Source: a virus. Taken from it: a stretch of DNA of 23,647 nt. A program made the position numbers and the translations under genes. Of this stretch, positions 13,025 to 21,191 are shown piece by piece; position 1 is the first letter of the stretch; each line of letters opens with the position of its first letter. The stretch lies in the IMG/VR virus record IMGVR_UViG_3300026488_000052, positions 1-23,647 of that record; one strand, written 5' to 3'. The notes beneath the pieces were generated by a model. That model searched no databases. It had not been told where the DNA came from and saw only the letters and a program-made list of their open reading frames with translations.

Positions 13025-13584
13025 TTCACCACTCCAGTCTTAGCTATCTCAAATCCGTTAGCTATGCACACTTCAAATACATCTTGTGGACTCATTCTCC
13101 AATAAGGTAACTCTTTAGGTAGTATACTTAACCACTGCAGGATAAAACAAGTTCCAGTGGAGCAGATAAACTTTCCATCTGATTCTTTTTCCCTCCACTT
13201 AAAGATAAATCCTAATATCTCCTTCCAGTCATACGGTATTTTAGCTTGAGCTATAAAATCTAGAATGTAATAATAATGAGATAAAACTGAAATATCAACT
13301 TTCTTAGTTAGTATTATGTAGGGAGTTTCTGGAGTATGATACTTGTAAGTGGTAAGTTGCCATTTAGCCCCAAAGATACCTAGCAGTTTATTTCTAGTAT
13401 CTTCCCAAGCTTCAACTAAATGAACTCCATCTCCTAAATCAAATCCAACGTGAGAAAATCTTGATCTAGTAAACCACTTTATCAGTTTAGATACGATGGA
13501 GATACCTTCAAAAAAGACCACTCTCACTTCATATCTTTTCTCACTTCTGGCTTTATTGTAAGCATCTTTTATAACTGGAAGCAT
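13021..13584 (-). CDS. Permuted NlpC/P60-like (YiiX-type) cysteine amidase/peptidase
   Basis: 187 residues. FSHVGFDLGDGVHLVEAW (43-60) has the histidine-first signature of the permuted papain-like fold: H45, and E58 as a possible polar partner. YDWKEILGFIF (118-128) and FICSTGTCFILQW (139-151) give the typical late cysteine (C141). In this group the histidine precedes the cysteine, the reverse of normal NlpC/P60. Members cleave amide bonds of peptidoglycan or lipids. Beside the lytic transglycosylase it could be part of the lysis system or a tail-associated wall hydrolase. GAGGTAAC precedes the ATG at 13584. No signal peptide seen. Confidence 0.7.
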   Translation of the reverse strand: MLPVIKDAYNKARSEKRYEVRVVFFEGISIVSKLIKWFTRSRFSHVGFDLGDGVHLVEAWEDTRNKLLGIFGAKWQLTTYKYHTPETPYIILTKKVDISVLSHYYYILDFIAQAKIPYDWKEILGFIFKWREKESDGKFICSTGTCFILQWLSILPKELPYWRMSPQDVFEVCIANGFEIAKTGVVK

Positions 13585-13590
13585 AACAAG

Positions 13591-14115
13591 TTACCTCAGT
13601 TTCAGATAGTAGTAATACTTGATTTTGGTAACGTAATTTATAGTCTCTCTAGGTAGACTAAGGTCATAAATATACTTAGATTTAGTCTTTCTATATGATT
13701 TGTACACTCTGCCTGGACCTGCATTGTAGCTTGCAAAGATGAAGTCAAGTAAGCTGAGATACTCAATACTGGATTTCCGTCTCCAGAATCTTTCTAACCA
13801 CTTATCATACCTTATTCCAGTAGCTATGGCTGTGCAAGGTATGTAGAGTTTATTTGGATCTACTCCTAACCACCTAGCCGTAGACGACATTATTTGCATA
13901 AGTCCAATAGCTCCTACTTTTGACTTAGCTTTAGGATTAAGTGAGCTTTCAGCTATAGCTTGAGCTTTGAACCATCTCCAGTCAAGATAAGGAAAGTAGA
14001 TGTGAGAGTAAACTATGAAATACTTATCATATTTCTTAGTTATTCCAAACGCTACTGAAAGTAAGATTAAAGCAGAAAGTTTGATATTGCGTAGATAAGT
14101 CCTAACGCTATGCAT
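13591..14115 (-). CDS. Lytic transglycosylase / endolysin (SLT family)
   Basis: 174 residues. IAESSLNPKAKSKVGAIGLMQIM (54-76) is the canonical SLT motif, with E56 the catalytic acid; FASYNAGPGRV is the second motif and INYVTKIKYYY the third. Residues 10-25 (NIKLSALILLSVAFGI) form a signal peptide or signal-anchor, so export could occur through the host Sec system. The ATG at 14115 has GGGGTGATA upstream and overlaps the previous gene by 49 bp. It should cut the glycan strands with formation of anhydro-muramic ends. It lies just after the DUF350-like membrane protein, a plausible holin, and after the spanin-like pair. Confidence 0.85.
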   Translation of the reverse strand: MHSVRTYLRNIKLSALILLSVAFGITKKYDKYFIVYSHIYFPYLDWRWFKAQAIAESSLNPKAKSKVGAIGLMQIMSSTARWLGVDPNKLYIPCTAIATGIRYDKWLERFWRRKSSIEYLSLLDFIFASYNAGPGRVYKSYRKTKSKYIYDLSLPRETINYVTKIKYYYYLKLR

Positions 14116-14318
14116 CCTATTATCACCCCTGCATAGATAGCCACAGCTGTGTTTCCTTTCTTAATTTCACTATGAATAAACTCAAACTCGTCCTTAAATA
14201 CTACTCCTAAAGCTAACCTTACAAAGAAAACTACTATGATAGCAACAAATATAATACCTACAAGTCCAAGAGACTTTGAAATGAGAATGAGTTCTAAGTC
14301 GTCTTTGCTAAGTATCAT
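14067..14318 (-). CDS. DUF350-like two-membrane-segment protein, candidate holin
   Basis: 83 residues with two membrane segments: 17-40 (LGLVGIIFVAIIVVFFV and following) and 57-80 (TAVAIYAGVIIGCIALGLIYAI). The linking FEFIHSEIKKGNTAVAIYAGVIIG resembles the DUF350 repeat ('...eGNvAaA...GallG'). In DUF350 proteins this unit is repeated; here there is one, so it would need to assemble. The size, two segments and place directly before the endolysin also fit a holin. Both readings are compatible. The stop lies inside the endolysin gene. Confidence 0.5.
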   Translation of the reverse strand: MILSKDDLELILISKSLGLVGIIFVAIIVVFFVRLALGVVFKDEFEFIHSEIKKGNTAVAIYAGVIIGCIALGLIYAISNFLL

Positions 14319-14327
14319 AACCTCCTC

Positions 14328-14633
14328 CTATTTCAGAATTAAGTATAGTAAGACTATTCCCAGTAGTGCTGAGATTACAATAAAATTCAAGTACTTACTT
14401 GACATATCTTGCCTCAGTTTTAAAATATCACTTTGAAGTCTTGCTAGCTTATCGTTTATATCTCTTATCTTTCTAACAAGAATCTCATTATGAGTAGCAC
14501 ACTCTTTATTTAGCTTATGTTCTAAGTAATGAATACGCTCTTCAAGATGAACTAATCTTTCTTCTAAAGAGTGCATCTTTTCAAACATCGCGTCGTAGTC
14601 TTCTTTGGTGATAAAATAACTATTTCGTTTCAT
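14328..14633 (-). CDS. Coiled-coil protein with C-terminal membrane anchor
   Basis: 101 residues. About residues 12-80 are a long heptad coiled coil (MFEKMHSLEERLVHLEERI and DINDKLARLQSDILKLRQD). It ends in one membrane segment (about 84-100, FIVISALLGIVLLYLIL) at the very C-terminus, so it is tail-anchored. Similar small coiled-coil membrane proteins occur in phage lysis regions as holin-like or antiholin factors (hemolysin XhlA-type). XhlA has the same N-coil, C-terminal-TM architecture, so this is my best comparison. It overlaps the o-spanin-like gene by 14 bp. Confidence 0.55.
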   Translation of the reverse strand: MKRNSYFITKEDYDAMFEKMHSLEERLVHLEERIHYLEHKLNKECATHNEILVRKIRDINDKLARLQSDILKLRQDMSSKYLNFIVISALLGIVLLYLILK

Positions 14634-14931
14634 TCTTCTCTCCAGTTAGAGTCTTGTAAGTCTTTTCTAGGTCTTTTATCTGAAGTAAGTACTCGGTTAA
14701 TAACTTAATTGAAGTCACATCAAAGCAGTAATAGATTGAACTATTATATTCAACTTTATATATGTTAAGTTTAGGAAACTCCGGAAAGGAGAGATTAGGA
14801 CAAGATTGCTTATAGATTACTCTATCTCGGTATACTACTTTCGTTATGACCTTAGGTTCGTTATGACAACCTAACATAAAGAGAAACTCACTTACCAGGA
14901 GAAAATAGATTAAATACTTTAGTAACTTCAT
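14620..14931 (-). CDS. Lipoprotein, outer-membrane spanin candidate (Rz1-like)
   Basis: 103 residues. MKLLKYLIYFLLVSEFLFMLGC is a signal sequence whose last four residues (MLGC, cysteine 22) form a slightly unusual lipobox. The mature part is Pro- and Tyr-containing, with a hydrophilic helix at the end (TEYLLQIKDLEKTYKTLTG). Its start lies 44 bp inside the preceding coiled-coil membrane gene, in another frame. That is the classic nested or overlapping arrangement of inner- and outer-membrane spanins that fuse both membranes at the end of Gram-negative lysis. Confidence 0.55.
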   Translation of the reverse strand: MKLLKYLIYFLLVSEFLFMLGCHNEPKVITKVVYRDRVIYKQSCPNLSFPEFPKLNIYKVEYNSSIYYCFDVTSIKLLTEYLLQIKDLEKTYKTLTGEKNETK

Positions 14932-15310
14932 CGTCAGGATTTACCTCGACCTTTATCGTAGTGTTGGCAATATTTACTTTTTTATATTTTTTAAGTTTGA
15001 GATTAGACTGATGGAGTTTAACTATTCTGGAGATAAGTAAGTCCTTTTCTTTAACAAGTTTATCTATAGTGTTTTCTAAATTTTCTTTAGATACTTCGCA
15101 AGCAGATAACTTTGACTTGATATATTCTAGCCTACTTTTCAAATCTTGATTCTCAGATTTGAGATAGCTAACTTGAGACTTTAGATTATGTATCTTCTGG
15201 GTATAGTATTCTAACTTAAGTTTAAAGTAAGTTAACTGGACATATACTATAGCTACAGCTACAAGTGAAATTGAGATGCGACTAGTAAGCAGTGATATCA
15301 AGACTCTCAT
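14888..15310 (-). CDS. Inner-membrane spanin candidate (Rz-like)
   Basis: 140 residues. One N-terminal membrane segment (about 13-30, SISLVAVAIVYVQLTYF) is followed by a long periplasmic coiled coil (about 31-110) with many Lys/Leu heptads. A short tail ends EVNPDDEVTKVFNLFSPGK. This is type II membrane topology as in i-spanins. The 3' end overlaps the lipoprotein gene by 44 bp, the expected partner. Other coiled-coil membrane proteins could look the same, so the call rests on the pair. It overlaps the upstream gene by four bases. Confidence 0.55.
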   Translation of the reverse strand: MRVLISLLTSRISISLVAVAIVYVQLTYFKLKLEYYTQKIHNLKSQVSYLKSENQDLKSRLEYIKSKLSACEVSKENLENTIDKLVKEKDLLISRIVKLHQSNLKLKKYKKVNIANTTIKVEVNPDDEVTKVFNLFSPGK

Positions 15311-16053
15311 AGTATCACCTTATCAAGTAGATTAGCTTTCTCTAAGTAGTATTTTGTGAGTAATTTACTACGAGGTGCAGGGTTGATATAGTAAATTCTA
15401 AACTTATCAAAATCTAACGCTTTGACTATAGTTTCAATATAGCTAAAGCTGTCATTAAGCAAGAATACCTCTGGAAGTATAAAAAGGTAGTTTTCTCCCT
15501 TTAGCTTTAAGTCAATTGAAGCTGATGTGCAGACTGACATAGCTATGATAGCTTGAATATAGTCACCTAGAATTTGAACTGACGACAAAACTTCATTACT
15601 ATCAATACCTTCAAGTCTCTTTCTGAAAATAGTATGAGGTTTCTTATGAACTTCTAGAAACTTATGAGCTATTTCGGTATTTAAATCCTTTATTTTTGAT
15701 ATATATGTACGCTCAATATCATCTGATAACTTGATAAGTAACTTACTTAAATTCTCACAGTCATAATAAATCTTAGCTTCAAAGAAGTTAAGTGCTTGTA
15801 GTAAGAAGTTTGTCCATAGAGACGACTTTACCTTAATGATATAGTAGGTACAATGACAAAATTTAAATTTGCTGAGTCTCAAATCAAGTAGCGACTGAGA
15901 TACCATTCTAGTGATCTGAGATAATATTTTGTTAACTGTGGATACAAGTCTAATATCAGTGTCAACTTTTAAAAAATCTGAGCTAGTAGGAATAGTAAAA
16001 GCTATGTCAATATCAGATATCTTTTTACACAGTCCACACTCTTTGCAGTTCAT
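15307..16053 (-). CDS. Hypothetical protein with N-terminal Cys cluster
   Basis: 248 residues, no family recognised. It starts MNCKECGLCKK, a CxxCxxC cluster that could hold a metal, with further CHC near residue 68 and no matching second CxxC. The middle is helical. The C-terminal quarter alternates hydrophobic strands (YLFILPEVFLLND, KFRIYYINPAP), as in an alpha/beta domain. It has neither a signal peptide nor a membrane segment. It is coupled by overlaps of four bases downstream and one base upstream in the late operon, among membrane proteins. Function unknown. Confidence 0.6.
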   Translation of the reverse strand: MNCKECGLCKKISDIDIAFTIPTSSDFLKVDTDIRLVSTVNKILSQITRMVSQSLLDLRLSKFKFCHCTYYIIKVKSSLWTNFLLQALNFFEAKIYYDCENLSKLLIKLSDDIERTYISKIKDLNTEIAHKFLEVHKKPHTIFRKRLEGIDSNEVLSSVQILGDYIQAIIAMSVCTSASIDLKLKGENYLFILPEVFLLNDSFSYIETIVKALDFDKFRIYYINPAPRSKLLTKYYLEKANLLDKVIL

Positions 16054-16466
16054 TATTCATCTCCTCTCCAAGAGATTTCGCGAATTCTATCTTCTATATT
16101 GTTTAGTGAACTTCTGATCTCTTTATTTGAGGTATCAAAGTACTCTCGGAACTTCATAATGGTTTCTTTGACTTCCTTAATAAGGTCTAGTAACTGACTG
16201 AGTTTAGTATCGTTAACTTCCTTATGAGTCTTGAGCAATAGTTCAATTGAGTTGAGCTTGATTTCTATCTCTTTTAAAACGTCAGTCGAAGTTGATGGAG
16301 TATTCTTACTTGGTTCAGATAGTACCTTCTTGATAAATAGTGTATATGCACCTCTGGTAACAACAAATCCAGTTACTCCACCAGCTCCCATCAAAAACAC
16401 TAACGTTACTGACTTGTATAGCGGATATGAAGTAATTAACCTATCAAGAAACTCATACAAGTTCAT
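16053..16466 (-). CDS. Membrane protein with coiled-coil domain
   Basis: 137 residues. A membrane segment near residues 18-42 (SVTLVFLMGAGGVTGFVVT) is followed by a Ser/Thr/Pro linker (SEPSKNTPSTSTDV). A long coiled coil (about 63-135, IEIKLNSIELLLKTHKEVND and on) completes it. The architecture could be a second spanin-like or a tail-tube-associated membrane factor. No family recognised. The start follows a 12-bp gap after the VanZ-like small membrane protein. Confidence 0.6.
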   Translation of the reverse strand: MNLYEFLDRLITSYPLYKSVTLVFLMGAGGVTGFVVTRGAYTLFIKKVLSEPSKNTPSTSTDVLKEIEIKLNSIELLLKTHKEVNDTKLSQLLDLIKEVKETIMKFREYFDTSNKEIRSSLNNIEDRIREISWRGDE

Positions 16467-16478
16467 TTGATAACCTCT

Positions 16479-16697
16479 CTAGCTAAGATGTAAGTATGTT
16501 AGTCCACCTACTAGGGTTGCGATGATATCATTAAAATCAGATATATGGTTAGTAGATATATGATCGTAGATTTCTTTAGCTATAGCTATGATAAGAGTAA
16601 CATAAGTAGCAAGCTTATGACTGTAAGTTATCTGGTAAGTGAAAAGAGCTATACAAAATCCAGCTATGAAGTGAAGAAGTTTATCATAATTTAGCAT
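16479..16697 (-). CDS. Small multi-segment membrane protein (DKLLHF...DxxA type)
   Basis: 72 residues with about three hydrophobic segments. The pattern DKLLHFIAGFCIALF, then IAIAKEIYDHIS, then DFNDIIATLVGGL resembles short phage and bacterial membrane proteins with a His-Phe-Gly start and an Asp-rich second segment (VanZ or DUF2279-like). Some sit in phage lysis regions, so a holin or accessory role is possible. It is small for VanZ. GAGGTGAGGGT lies upstream of the start. Confidence 0.55.
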   Translation of the reverse strand: MLNYDKLLHFIAGFCIALFTYQITYSHKLATYVTLIIAIAKEIYDHISTNHISDFNDIIATLVGGLTYLHLS

Positions 16698-16709
16698 ACC
16701 CTCACCTCA

Positions 16710-17075
16710 CTAGTAAGAATGATAAGTAGGAATAACCCAGACCTTAACTGTACCTGGAGAAGAAGTGTCTCCTTGCATAGTGATATTTACTACCAGTGCT
16801 TCTTCATTCTCAGCCATAGGTAAGTAAATTCTATACTTACCTCGAGTCAAGGTCCGTCTATACGGAACTATAGCTGTTCCATTATCAACTTGAATTGGAA
16901 AAGTGCTCTTAGTAGTAGCTTCCTTAGTCTCAAATGAAATTACGATGTTATCCTCACTTCCTTGAATGTAGTCTACATAAATCATACAATCTCTTCTAGC
17001 ATTACTTACTTCAGCCTTGATGCTAGTTTCAGCTTCAGCTATTTTCTTACCTTCAGCATTAAAGACTTGTATCAT
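16710..17075 (-). CDS. Small beta-rich virion-type protein
   Basis: 121 residues, no Cys apart from C30 and no signal. Alternating polar and hydrophobic strands (NIVISFETKEAT, TFPIQVDNGTAIVPY, KYRIYLPMAENEEALVVNI) suggest a beta-sandwich such as those of phage tail or fibre accessory proteins. No family recognised. GAGGTAAAC lies upstream of the start. It follows the fibre-assembly-like gene (gap of 3 bp), so a receptor-binding accessory is plausible. Confidence 0.55.
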   Translation of the reverse strand: MIQVFNAEGKKIAEAETSIKAEVSNARRDCMIYVDYIQGSEDNIVISFETKEATTKSTFPIQVDNGTAIVPYRRTLTRGKYRIYLPMAENEEALVVNITMQGDTSSPGTVKVWVIPTYHSY

Positions 17076-17078
17076 AGT

Positions 17079-17504
17079 TTACCTCTCAGGTAAAAATTTT
17101 GTCAGTGGTACATAAGTTGACCTTACTACGAAATATAGTCTCTCATTGGGAATAGAAGTGTCGTTTAGAATTTGATAGTAAAGTCTTTTTATCAAGCCTA
17201 CCCAACCTGTTCTTATTCCAACTTTGAGAAGTTGTTCCCAACTACTTCTCAAGTCAAATATACTACAGAGATTATCAAGTTCAGTATTAAAGTCAGATTT
17301 CTCCTCAAGTATTCTAGCTGATGCTTGATATATGAGTTTACTAATTTTATCTATAGTAAGTCTACCTTCAGAATAAGTAACAAGTCTTGTAGTATGAAGT
17401 TTCCAGTCTACTTCGTCACTTCTCTGTTTCCACTCAGGATAGTATCTTTGTATAAAACTTGTAGTAAGTTGAGATAAGATAGATTCTCTTTCAGTCATTT
17501 TCAT
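17079..17504 (-). CDS. Fibre-region helical protein, paralogue of the gene at 21192
   Basis: 141 residues, helical. It matches the C-terminal two thirds of the 214-residue protein at 21192-21836. Shared items are SFIQRYYP / SYIFLHYP, KQRSD / KQKSD, YQASARIL / YEASANIL, and most clearly WEQLLKVGIRTGWVGLIKRLYY / WEQLIKVGVRTGWVQLVKQKYY. This copy lacks the N-terminal 'MLYAWIENGKVV' domain of the other. Each copy lies next to a fibre-like gene, so these are probably fibre-specific assembly factors or adaptors. There is no known domain name I can give. Confidence 0.65.
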   Translation of the reverse strand: MKMTERESILSQLTTSFIQRYYPEWKQRSDEVDWKLHTTRLVTYSEGRLTIDKISKLIYQASARILEEKSDFNTELDNLCSIFDLRSSWEQLLKVGIRTGWVGLIKRLYYQILNDTSIPNERLYFVVRSTYVPLTKFLPER

Positions 17505-17508
17505 TACC

Positions 17509-18870
17509 TCACTTTACAAACTCATCTTGAGAACCAAGTGAGTCTATCTCAGTATGCCAGTCGACAAATAATATGGGTATTTCATAGTTAAAGGTATCCT
17601 CTTCGTGAACTCCAAGTCTAGTAAGTCTATGAAAAATTATTTGTGAGATGGAAAATACTTTATCTATCTCACCAAAGTTTAAAACTACGTGTTTACCTAT
17701 ATCTTCTTCGGTTATCTCAAATACTTTAGTAATCTTATGTGTAGAAATTGAAAAGTTTCCTTCGGTTATCCTTTCATCCCCAATAACTCTTTCTACAGGT
17801 AAAGTCTTCCACTCAAGTTGGAACTTAACCTTACCTGGAGTAGCATCAGGTGGAATAAACGTATGCAAGTGAAATCTACAAGTACTTCCTATCTTTATAT
17901 CGTGAGAAAACTGAGTATAGAACTGAATGGAAGAAATCTTGCCTGGAGGAAACGCTATAGTTGTTAAGGTTGGAGTTATAGACCTTGCTACGACTACATA
18001 ATTGTCTACAGGTAAACCTGGAATCTTGATTTGAGCATCACTAATGATCTCAGGAGTATTATTCATTATAGTAACTTTATACTGACCTGGAGCGAGCTCT
18101 TCAATTTCAGTATGCAGTGTATCTAAAGCAGAACGTACTACTAAGTTATCAATCCAGCCTTTATCTGCACCTCTAGTAACTGAACCATCTTTAGTGTATA
18201 TCCACTTAAACGAATGTATTCCTTTACTTACCTGTCTCTCAAACTTAGTCCAGTTAACCTCACCTGAGATAGCTGAGACTTGACTACCGTCTATATAGAA
18301 TCTGAGAAAATCCCAACCTCGCTCTGAGCTTACCTTTTGATAGAAAGAGATTATAGCTTCTTCTGGTATGTCTAGTGAAAGCTGAAGATAGCTATTTTGT
18401 CCATCAGTTATACTAGGATCAGAGCATACTGACCTAGTTCCTAAATATCTTTCTTTCATATCTACAAGCCAAGGCTTGTGTCCACCTGTAGAGTATTTCT
18501 TCTTTAGGTCGTCAGTAGTGTTGTAGTTTTCAAAGTCATCATACCAATAAAAGACTTTATCATTTCTAGGTTTTCCTGTACTTGATTTAGTAAAGTAGTA
18601 GTAAATCTTTTCTCCAGGATTTAGTCCTTTCACTCTGACGTAGACCTTATTTTCAAGCACTCCATAATCAACATTTACTTCAGTCTCAGAAGCTGAAAGT
18701 ACATATCCGACTATATCCTTGTCTGGAACTATGTTATGGGTAACTTGATCTGAGAATACCGTAGCATTGCCAATAAACCTAATTGAACCGTCTGGAGCAA
18801 ACTTTATACCTTCAGGTAAGGAGACTGAAGAATTAGGTGCAATCTGAAAGAAAAATTGAGACAAGCTCAT
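17509..18870 (-). CDS. Tail fibre / receptor-binding protein with jelly-roll domain
   Basis: 453 residues, beta-rich. About residues 108-250 read like a concanavalin/DUF2341-like sandwich: DDFENYN opening, FYQKVSSERGWDFLRFYIDGSQV, WTKFERQVSKGIHSFKWIY and GWIDNLVV. These are typical of calcium-dependent lectin folds in adhesion proteins. The N-terminal 90 residues (SLPEGIKFAPDGSIRFIGN) look like a fibre attachment or shaft start. The C-terminal 150 residues contain Ig-like strand patterns. It lies four bases from the assembly-like gene and 1 bp overlaps its upstream DUF4376-like gene. Host-surface binding is the likely role. Confidence 0.65.
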   Translation of the reverse strand: MSLSQFFFQIAPNSSVSLPEGIKFAPDGSIRFIGNATVFSDQVTHNIVPDKDIVGYVLSASETEVNVDYGVLENKVYVRVKGLNPGEKIYYYFTKSSTGKPRNDKVFYWYDDFENYNTTDDLKKKYSTGGHKPWLVDMKERYLGTRSVCSDPSITDGQNSYLQLSLDIPEEAIISFYQKVSSERGWDFLRFYIDGSQVSAISGEVNWTKFERQVSKGIHSFKWIYTKDGSVTRGADKGWIDNLVVRSALDTLHTEIEELAPGQYKVTIMNNTPEIISDAQIKIPGLPVDNYVVVARSITPTLTTIAFPPGKISSIQFYTQFSHDIKIGSTCRFHLHTFIPPDATPGKVKFQLEWKTLPVERVIGDERITEGNFSISTHKITKVFEITEEDIGKHVVLNFGEIDKVFSISQIIFHRLTRLGVHEEDTFNYEIPILFVDWHTEIDSLGSQDEFVK

Positions 18871-19508
18871 TATTTTCCTCCATCATCTATATCCCAGAGT
18901 TTATCAGTGATTTTCATTTCAATTAAATTGATAATATAAGTTTCATTTGAGATTTTTCTTTCAATTTCCCACTTTCTTTGATATAGTTTTAATCCATATG
19001 CTATTATCTCTTGTTTGATTGATTCAAGTTGAGGTTTTGTTATTTCAATAAAGTCATTTTCATAAGTTCTAAATTGTATGGTTGTACTGTTGTCAGAAAG
19101 AGATGAAATTAGAGCATCTATATTAATCAAATCGCGTTCTCTAGCATCAACATACTTATTAATAGTTTTTGAAAATATCTTTGCTTTATTATATCTATAA
19201 TCTTCAAACGAAATCTTAAGCTCTTTTAGTTTTACTTTTTTATAGTATTCTAAGAGCTCTTCTTCAGTATGAGCACATTGTGGAGTATTTCCTAACTCTA
19301 TCCAAGATTGTATTGACTGATAATATTTATTTGATGCATCAACAGGAACATATATTATTCTATCTTGCATTTCTTCTGATATTGTCAGAATATATCCCTC
19401 AACAGGAGGAATTTCTAATCTTTTATTTCCATTAGAGTCTAAACTGACACTATATTTAGTTATGTCTCTAACTTCCTTAACTGACTTTATGTTCTGAAGA
19501 TCTATCAT
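18870..19508 (-). CDS. DUF4376-like tail fibre assembly protein
   Basis: 212 residues. The C-terminal 100 residues match the pattern of DUF4376 in phage tail fibre assembly proteins: a helical KELKISFEDYRYNKAKIF start, SKTINKYVDARERDLINIDALISSL, then IQFRTYENDFIEITKPQLESI and a last helix ending ERKI. N-terminal residues 1-70 look like the variable fibre-binding part. It lies 17 bp after the LamG fibre gene and just before the next fibre. It likely helps fold or mount the fibre on its side. Confidence 0.68.
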   Translation of the reverse strand: MIDLQNIKSVKEVRDITKYSVSLDSNGNKRLEIPPVEGYILTISEEMQDRIIYVPVDASNKYYQSIQSWIELGNTPQCAHTEEELLEYYKKVKLKELKISFEDYRYNKAKIFSKTINKYVDARERDLINIDALISSLSDNSTTIQFRTYENDFIEITKPQLESIKQEIIAYGLKLYQRKWEIERKISNETYIINLIEMKITDKLWDIDDGGK

Positions 19509-19525
19509 TAGTAACTCCTCCTAAT

Positions 19526-21172
19526 TTAAATCTCAGCATCAACAACTACATAAGAACCACTAAACAGTGGAAATGAACTACCATATGTTCTATCAGCAGG
19601 TTCAGCTAAATTAACCATTAATGAATCAGTCCATAAGCTAAATTTATTAACACTAACATCTACTGAAGACGAACCAGTCCAATATGTAAAACGTGAGTCA
19701 ACTACTGAAGGTGTAGTTCTTTTAATTACTTTATAAGGAATGTGACAAAAGACTTGAGTTGGATCTACCCAAGAAGCTGAGATGCCTTGACAGTTTATTT
19801 TTTCATAATACCTCATACATCTTAATAATTGTATATCATATGGAACGTATTCAAAATCCGTAGCTCTATCTCCCTCCTCAAGTTGAATATTAGATATCTT
19901 AAACCAATCTCCAACATCAAAGTTATTAGTTCCATCTGCAAAGTGATAATCAACATTACAAAATAGTCCTTCACCTGGAGCTTTGAAATTAGGATGATTA
20001 CCACATATTATTAGCTCAAAGCCTTTGTTAATGTCATTTTTAAACCTCTTTGGAAATTCAGATAAGTCAAATGTGAACTCAAATCTTTGGAATTTACCAT
20101 TACCTGTATATTCAAATATTCTCACATACGAGTCGTACTTACCATCTGTACAATTTCTAAATGAAAGAGAGTACTTTCCATTCTTATTTGAAGCAAATTC
20201 AAAAGATAGCGTTACTTTCTTACCACTTATTGCTAAGTCATATAGGTGTTGTCCTTCGAATCTGTATACGTAAGGTGCAATACCTCTCTTTGTAGCACTA
20301 GAGTTAATGTTATCAATTCTAGTTACAAGAAAATATGATGGACGCTCTTCATAGTTGTTAGACTCAACATATAGAGCTTTAACTTCGTCCTCAGTCAAAG
20401 CTCTATTGAAGATGCGGACTTGGTCGATAAGATTATGTCCAAATTGAGTTGAACCAAAAACGCCTCCTCCTATTCTAAATAGCTCGCTACTTGCTCTATG
20501 TAGTGCACTATGTGTAGCCCTTAAGACTCCATCAACATATAAATATGATTTATCAGATTTATTCACAACAGTTAAATGAAACCACTTGCGTAACTGGAGA
20601 GGGAATGCAAAGTAAAGTATCCCTCCACTTCCTGAATAAAAGCAAAATTTACCGTCTCTATTTGTAATTAATGTTAAAGTTTCATCATGAGTTGTACCTA
20701 GTCCTAAATCAACGCTTTCACCTGTTGAATACAATACATAAATCCACAAGCTAATTGTGAATTCTTGAGGTAATACTCCTGTTAAGTCAGTTTGTATATA
20801 ACTACTCCCATCAAACTTTGCAGCTTGTCCAAATCTCCCTACATCATACTGCTCATTTCCGTGCCAAGTACCATTGTACTTTCCAGATAGATCGTTGGCA
20901 TTTCCGTCTAGCGGATAACACGCTACACAACTTCCATCTCCAAATATATCCAGCACATTTGCAGTTATTCCTTCATCTGGTGCGTGAATTTTACCTCTCC
21001 ACTGTGATAAGTAATGTTCTGCACTCCAAACACGCACCCTATCAAGGGTATATTTACTTGTATTATATAAGGAGTGATATTCACCTCTTTGTGCTACAGA
21101 AAAGTCACCATTGATAATTCTATTTTTAAATCCACTTACAACACTAACAAATCTACTATCAAGCTTTGCCAT
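19526..21172 (-). CDS. LamG-domain tail fibre protein
   Basis: 548 residues. The start (KNRIINGDFSVAQRG, then YTLDRVRVW) is a widespread phage fibre head motif. Residues 80-275 form a LamG/concanavalin-type domain: VACYPLDGNANDLSG, GRFGQAAKFDGSSYI, TISLWIYV and IDQVRIFNRALTEDEV, with the last being the diagnostic final strand. A second beta domain follows. The 'QLEEGDRATDFEYVPYDIQLLRCMRYYEK' region (shown only by its position, about 450-480) is a known fibre hinge where the N-terminal motif folds back. It is presumably the main host-glycan binding fibre. No signal peptide. The gene lies 19 bp after the assembly-like gene at 21192. Confidence 0.82.
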   Translation of the reverse strand: MAKLDSRFVSVVSGFKNRIINGDFSVAQRGEYHSLYNTSKYTLDRVRVWSAEHYLSQWRGKIHAPDEGITANVLDIFGDGSCVACYPLDGNANDLSGKYNGTWHGNEQYDVGRFGQAAKFDGSSYIQTDLTGVLPQEFTISLWIYVLYSTGESVDLGLGTTHDETLTLITNRDGKFCFYSGSGGILYFAFPLQLRKWFHLTVVNKSDKSYLYVDGVLRATHSALHRASSELFRIGGGVFGSTQFGHNLIDQVRIFNRALTEDEVKALYVESNNYEERPSYFLVTRIDNINSSATKRGIAPYVYRFEGQHLYDLAISGKKVTLSFEFASNKNGKYSLSFRNCTDGKYDSYVRIFEYTGNGKFQRFEFTFDLSEFPKRFKNDINKGFELIICGNHPNFKAPGEGLFCNVDYHFADGTNNFDVGDWFKISNIQLEEGDRATDFEYVPYDIQLLRCMRYYEKINCQGISASWVDPTQVFCHIPYKVIKRTTPSVVDSRFTYWTGSSSVDVSVNKFSLWTDSLMVNLAEPADRTYGSSFPLFSGSYVVVDAEI

Positions 21173-21191
21173 ATTTATTTACCTCTCCTAT

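Noticed and set aside
20818-21114. 98-residue + strand frame opposite the LamG fibre
   Set aside because: It is a shadow of the LamG gene; His/Leu-rich composition unlike other genes here, and no ribosome site.
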